A stretch of DNA of 64,000 nt, taken from positions 124,001 through 188,000 of the forward strand of contig SNVD02006237.1 of assembly GCA_013180625.2 (NCBI GenBank), given 5' to 3'. The position numbers and the translations under genes were made by a program. The notes under the pieces are model-generated. The model saw only the letters and a list, made by a program, of their open reading frames with translations, did not search any database and was not told where the DNA came from. The stretch comes from Boswellia sacra. Its lineage: Eukaryota > Streptophyta > Magnoliopsida > Sapindales > Burseraceae. This document shows positions 60,331 to 64,000 of the stretch, in pieces (position 1 is the first letter of the stretch; every line of letters starts with the position of its first letter).

Positions 60331-62411
60331 GTAATCTAATTTTGTTATTTTCAAACCTATTAAGCGTATCTTTGTATTTTCTTTTTAAAAAAAGGATTAA
60401 AAATAATTACAATAAAAAAAGGGGGTTAGATATAGTTGGTGGGTGAGCCAATAAGTTATTTTATAAAAATTTGTCGGTTGTAGCAGGGTAGCAATCATAT
60501 TTATTTCTTAACATGAAGGAAAGCCAAAGTAATAAAAAATATGAGTCGGAAGATGAATAATAATGAATGTACCAGAGAAGGAGAAGGCATGAGATGAGAT
60601 TGAGTGACGTTTCAGAAATATTTTTTTGGTTTTTTTCTTTTATTCCACAACTCTTCTAGTTGCCAATACACCTTAATTTTGCTAAGAAAATGTGATGAGT
60701 TTAGCGGAAGAAGTAAAACAAGCAAAAGGCAATGGCTGAGGCCTAACGTTTTATGCAAATGCGGGGAAGCACAGAGGGAGAGCTTGCTAACTTTTAGTTC
60801 ATTTCTGCTTTATCTCATCGATAAACAATGTCTTGAGGCCAAATCACAGCCACGCAACCTACCTGCAGTATGAACAATTGCACAAACAAAGTGCGAAGGG
60901 CAAATCCGACAATGAAACTTGTGTGGCAGTTTGCCGGTGGCTAACCACCATCTGAGTTTCTATTTTTTTATTTGAAATCATGATTCTAATAGTTATTGGT
61001 TTTGTTTGAAATTCCTATTTTACCCTTTCATTTTAATTGAATAAATGACGAAATTTGTTAAATGGACTTGATAGATAAATATAAGCAAACTCTAAATATT
61101 AATATGATACAAATATCAAAATATGTTTTTAAGTAATATTACACTAAACTATAAGGATAGTCTATGATATTCCTCTGATAAATATTTAGAAAGAACAATT
61201 TTTATTGCATAATTAATATAGATAATATGAACCAATTAATATATAAAGTTATTTTTTGTAATGATACATATCTTGTCATCAATAATCATCAATCCCTTCT
61301 ATAATCAAATATTTTTCTCCCATAAAAACAGTAACGAACCCAAAAAATATCTCGGTCCTTGAAAATTTTGATTTTTCTTTTATCCCCTTAGTTTTACCAG
61401 CTTACTATTAGTGCTAGTTTACTATTATACCCTTTCTTAAAGAAACAATATCTAAATTTTGTCTTTCATGATTTTTTGAAAAATTTTAAGCAGTTTGCCT
61501 CCTTTCACTCTAATGCCACACACATGCTCCCCTTTTTTCCGAATAATATAGCTGAAAATATAAAATTATGTAAGTTTCTCTTGTATCTAGTCTTTATTAT
61601 TTTATTTCATAAATCAAATTTAGAATTTTCTTCTATTTGTTTACTCTAGTATAAATTATATTTTTCTCATTATTATGGTTTATAGCTAATTAATAATTTT
61701 ATAGTAAAAGGAATACCAATTCCTATAATTTTTGGTAAACTTTAATAACTAACTCTTTTTATATATGATTTTTTAGTATAATATTAATTATATATTTTAA
61801 TTGTATCATGTCTTCCCTTTATGGTTTATTTGTATTGATTAGTATAAAAATTAACAAAAATCATTAAGAAAATTATATTTAACGCTTTTTATAATTTTTA
61901 TTCATTTTTTTATAGAAGTAATGTTTATTATGAAATAATTTTTTTTTTGGAAACAATTATGATGATACATTTCAAAGAAAATTTACTTTTAAGTTTAACA
62001 TCATTTCTAACAGTTCAGAATAAAGTTATCATGAAATTAATTTGCAATATGTGCTTGCAAATCTTGGATTTAGAATTGAACTATGAATTATAATGCTAAT
62101 GTCTAGGATCATGAATAAAAATATTTATGATACCATTAACAATAGAGGAATTATGCAAAATTTTTAATATATAAATATTCGTTGGTGCACACTCTTAAAT
62201 AAAATCTCAGGTCTGTCACTGCATAAAAAGCCAACAAGCGCTCTAACTTCTGCAGAAGCATTTGTTCGCTTTTGACACCTTTCAATTCCATGCTTCTTAC
62301 TTTTACTCGATTTGAAACAAAACCCAAAAAAGAAAAAAATATTCCCCATTGTTGCATATAAATGCAGATGCAAGTATTCTATACTCTATGTTTTGATTGT
62401 TTCAAAAATAC

Positions 62412-62915
62412 CTAGTCTACCTTCTCATAGAATGAAACAGTAAGAAGTCTGTCAAAATCATAATCTACAGCACTAAAAATCTCGGAAAAAAAAGGAATTT
62501 GTAGCAAACATCTCTTAGAAATTTCATCCACCATTATGAGCCACCTTCTTGATTCCACCCTAAAAAATATGCCTCTATGACTAGTAATGTCACACGCCAC
62601 CTTCTTTCTTCAATATAACCATCTATAGCTTGAGTAATTTCCCCTGGTTCAAGTCTTTCATTTTCTATCAATGAATTGACAATGTGCCTACCAAACATCA
62701 TTGCATCTTCTAAAGCTGAGCACCTGCCTTGTCCGAGATCTAGTATCATAGGGTGCATTGCATCACTAGAGACTGTGACGTTCCCATTCCTTAGTTTAGA
62801 ACAGGATGTCCTATGGATACCTCAACATCAATAAAGCCCATGTCAATGTTGCAAGATCGCAATGTTGGACCATTTCTTAGTATATTTCAGGGAAGTTCTT
62901 GGCATAGTTCTCAAG
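62412..62915 (-). pseudogene. FAD-dependent monooxygenase copy I, exon 5 stub
   Basis: Only the last exon is present, on the minus strand. It ends in the usual FYEKVD-type C-terminus and has a frameshift near 62560-62600. The GD motif region is damaged: the codons at the position of VAGDAMHPM read VSSDAMHPM, so the conserved glycine is replaced. A deletion occurs near 62793. It stops abruptly at 62915, where the LTR of a Copia element begins. Exons 1-4 may lie beyond the element, outside the window. Confidence 0.88.
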
Positions 62916-63219
62916 TGTGAAGACAACTCATAAAAGATTAGTTAGTTAATTACACTTTAGTCATTTAATTCTGATTAGTTAAAGTTGTTAAGACATGTAA
63001 TGTAATTCTGTTGTTTGTCCCTTTCTCTTTCATTTTAGAACATGACACATCAACTAGACTGTTATAAGAGTTAGCAAATATGTCTTTATCTATTGAAGGA
63101 TATTGCTGGTTGGCTTAATGTTTGACATTTTGCAGTTTTGATGTAAAACCCTATTCAATATAAGGAAACTGGAAACCACTCACTCAAGAATGAGTTGAGC
63201 TGAGAGTATTTTCGTCACA
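62916..63219 (+). repeat. 5' LTR of the Copia element (304 bp)
   Basis: The limits are set by the abrupt break in exon 5 homology on the left, the TG...CA ends, and the primer-binding site on the right. Confidence 0.85.
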
Positions 63220-63255
63220 ATTTCTAAGTTGGTATCAAAGCCACTAGCCAACGCC

Positions 63256-64000
63256 ATGGCATCAAGCTCTCTATATATATCCTTAATAAGAAATGAATCT
63301 AAATCCTCAAAAAGGATCAACTCTTTGAGTGGTGGTTTACTTTTAGCAGCTCCTTGAGTCAGTCTTTCTACTCAACGAAGAGAACTACACAATATGGAAG
63401 GAGATAATGCTACCTACACTCAGAGGCCATGGACTGGATGGTTTTGTTCTTGAAACAAAGGCCTGCTATCAGAATTGATCTTGGAATCTTCCACTGAAGC
63501 TGATGGAGAATCTCAGGTTCAATCTACTCAACTTAAGCTCAATCCAAAGTATGAAGAATGGATTGTAGTTGACAACCTATTGATGGGTTGGCCTCTTAGG
63601 ACAGTAACAGGTTGTTGCTCAGGTAATTGGCCAAACTTCTTCTTGTGGTCTATGGAAAGCTCTTGAAACTCTTTATGGAGTTAAGAAAATATCATAGATA
63701 GCAAACCTTAATTTTGATTTACAAACAACTAGGAAAGGGTCAATGAATATGAATAACTATCTCATTACTATGAAAAAAATTGCATATAATTTAGTAGTTA
63801 CTGGCAATCTAGTGTCTTTGAATGATTTGATCTCTTTCATTGCTTTGGCGTTAGATGCTGAGTATACTCCAATAGTAGTGCAAATTCAATCTAGGGAAAG
63901 CATGACCTGGCAGGAGCTTCAAAATACCTTGCTTACATTTGAAAATAGGCTGGAAAGGTTAAATTTATTCTTTAATCTCAATCTGAACACTGCGTCTGCT
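63256..64000 (+). pseudogene. Copia gag (UBN2-type), degenerate, partial
   Basis: Plus-strand frames read GHGLDGFVL, LNPKYEEWIVVDNLLMGW, ALETLYGVKK, MNNYLITMKKIAYNL and MTWQELQNTLLTFENRLERL, the typical order of a plant Copia gag. The parts are in different frames, with a stop after the first frame at about 63664 and another at about 63697, so the gene is broken. It continues beyond 64000. Confidence 0.85.

Larger units (their letters stand above)
58917..62411. other. Intergenic DNA between copies H and I
   Basis: 58917-59130 is array flank (GCCAATATAACTAGCC, then TTTAATGCAATTGCTAGAGG and TTAGTACAAATTATCTTTAA), an orphan upstream block. 59640-59880 and 60020-60330 hold short repeats. 60604-60873 has an 89-codon plus-strand frame without a recognisable motif. 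60960-62150 is AT-rich with nothing I recognise. 62220-62400 is the downstream block of the array unit. Confidence 0.5.
62916..64000 (+). mobile_element. Ty1/Copia LTR retrotransposon, left part, runs off the window
   Basis: The left LTR is 62916-63219 (TGTGAAGAC ... TCGTCACA, with TGTGA/TCACA inverted ends). It is followed after nine bases by TTGGTATCAAAGCC (from 63229), the primer-binding site complementary to initiator methionine tRNA, as is standard for plant Copia elements. A gag-like region follows. The right end and the target duplication lie outside the window. Confidence 0.9.

Noticed and set aside
60604..60873. 89-codon plus-strand frame near the right end
   Set aside because: No recognisable domain and no neighbouring gene context.
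1..64000. CRISPR arrays, operons, riboswitches or a bacterial origin
   Set aside because: Intron-containing genes, plant transposons and plastid relics show this is plant nuclear DNA; the regular repeats found (65, 34, 33 and 18 bp) are tandem minisatellites without unique spacers.

Overview
The window looks like nuclear DNA of a flowering plant, most likely a eudicot. It is AT-rich, its genes are split by GT-AG introns, and it is crowded with plant-type transposons (hAT, CACTA-like, Ty3/Gypsy, Ty1/Copia, LINE). It also carries fragments of plastid rRNA genes. I cannot name the species.

The backbone is a tandem array of one gene family, all on the minus strand: single-component FAD-dependent monooxygenases (group A flavin hydroxylases, similar to plant 'monooxygenase 1/2' and salicylate-hydroxylase-like proteins). 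The same five-exon structure recurs nine times; below the copies are called A to I by increasing coordinate. Four copies read as intact: B (9962-11726), C (13015-14818), F (36535-38130) and G (39779-41389). Their exon lengths sum to 1230, 1230, 1242 and 1239 nt, all multiples of three, and predict proteins of 409, 409, 413 and 412 residues. Each keeps the N-terminal GxGxxG, the central DG and the C-terminal GD motif. A (about 1706-8640), D (20263-28518), E (29746-31479) and H (55158-56783) are full-span pseudogenes. I (62412-62915) is only a last-exon stub. Intergenic blocks also recur from unit to unit, so the array grew by duplication of whole gene-plus-flank units.

The dead copies hold the transposons. 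A is split by about 2.9 kb of repeat-like DNA and by a nested pair of insertions, the inner one a TG...CA element of 1.9 kb with a 65-bp tandem repeat. D has two separate hAT elements inside one exon, each with a clean 8-bp target duplication. The first (21292-22869) is non-autonomous and itself contains a MITE. The second (22925-27980) is a 5.06-kb, nearly complete element whose transposase is broken by one frameshift. A Gypsy retrotransposon (48511-54931) that has lost reverse transcriptase and most of integrase sits in the block downstream of H. Another hAT element (57313-58916) lies upstream of H, and a Copia element truncates I and runs off the right edge.

Between genes there are: a diverged CACTA-like element (32138-33356); a mosaic of plastid 23S (antisense) and 16S (sense) rRNA fragments (34848-35214); a LINE 3' end (about 45646-46480); two related AT-rich elements (about 17008-18366 and 35440-35865); a duplicated 300-380-bp segment (42586 and 47232); and several micro- and minisatellites. 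Expression would be expected only from B, C, F and G. B, C and F have a TATA-like box 60-80 bp upstream of the start codon. The substrate of these enzymes cannot be read from the sequence.
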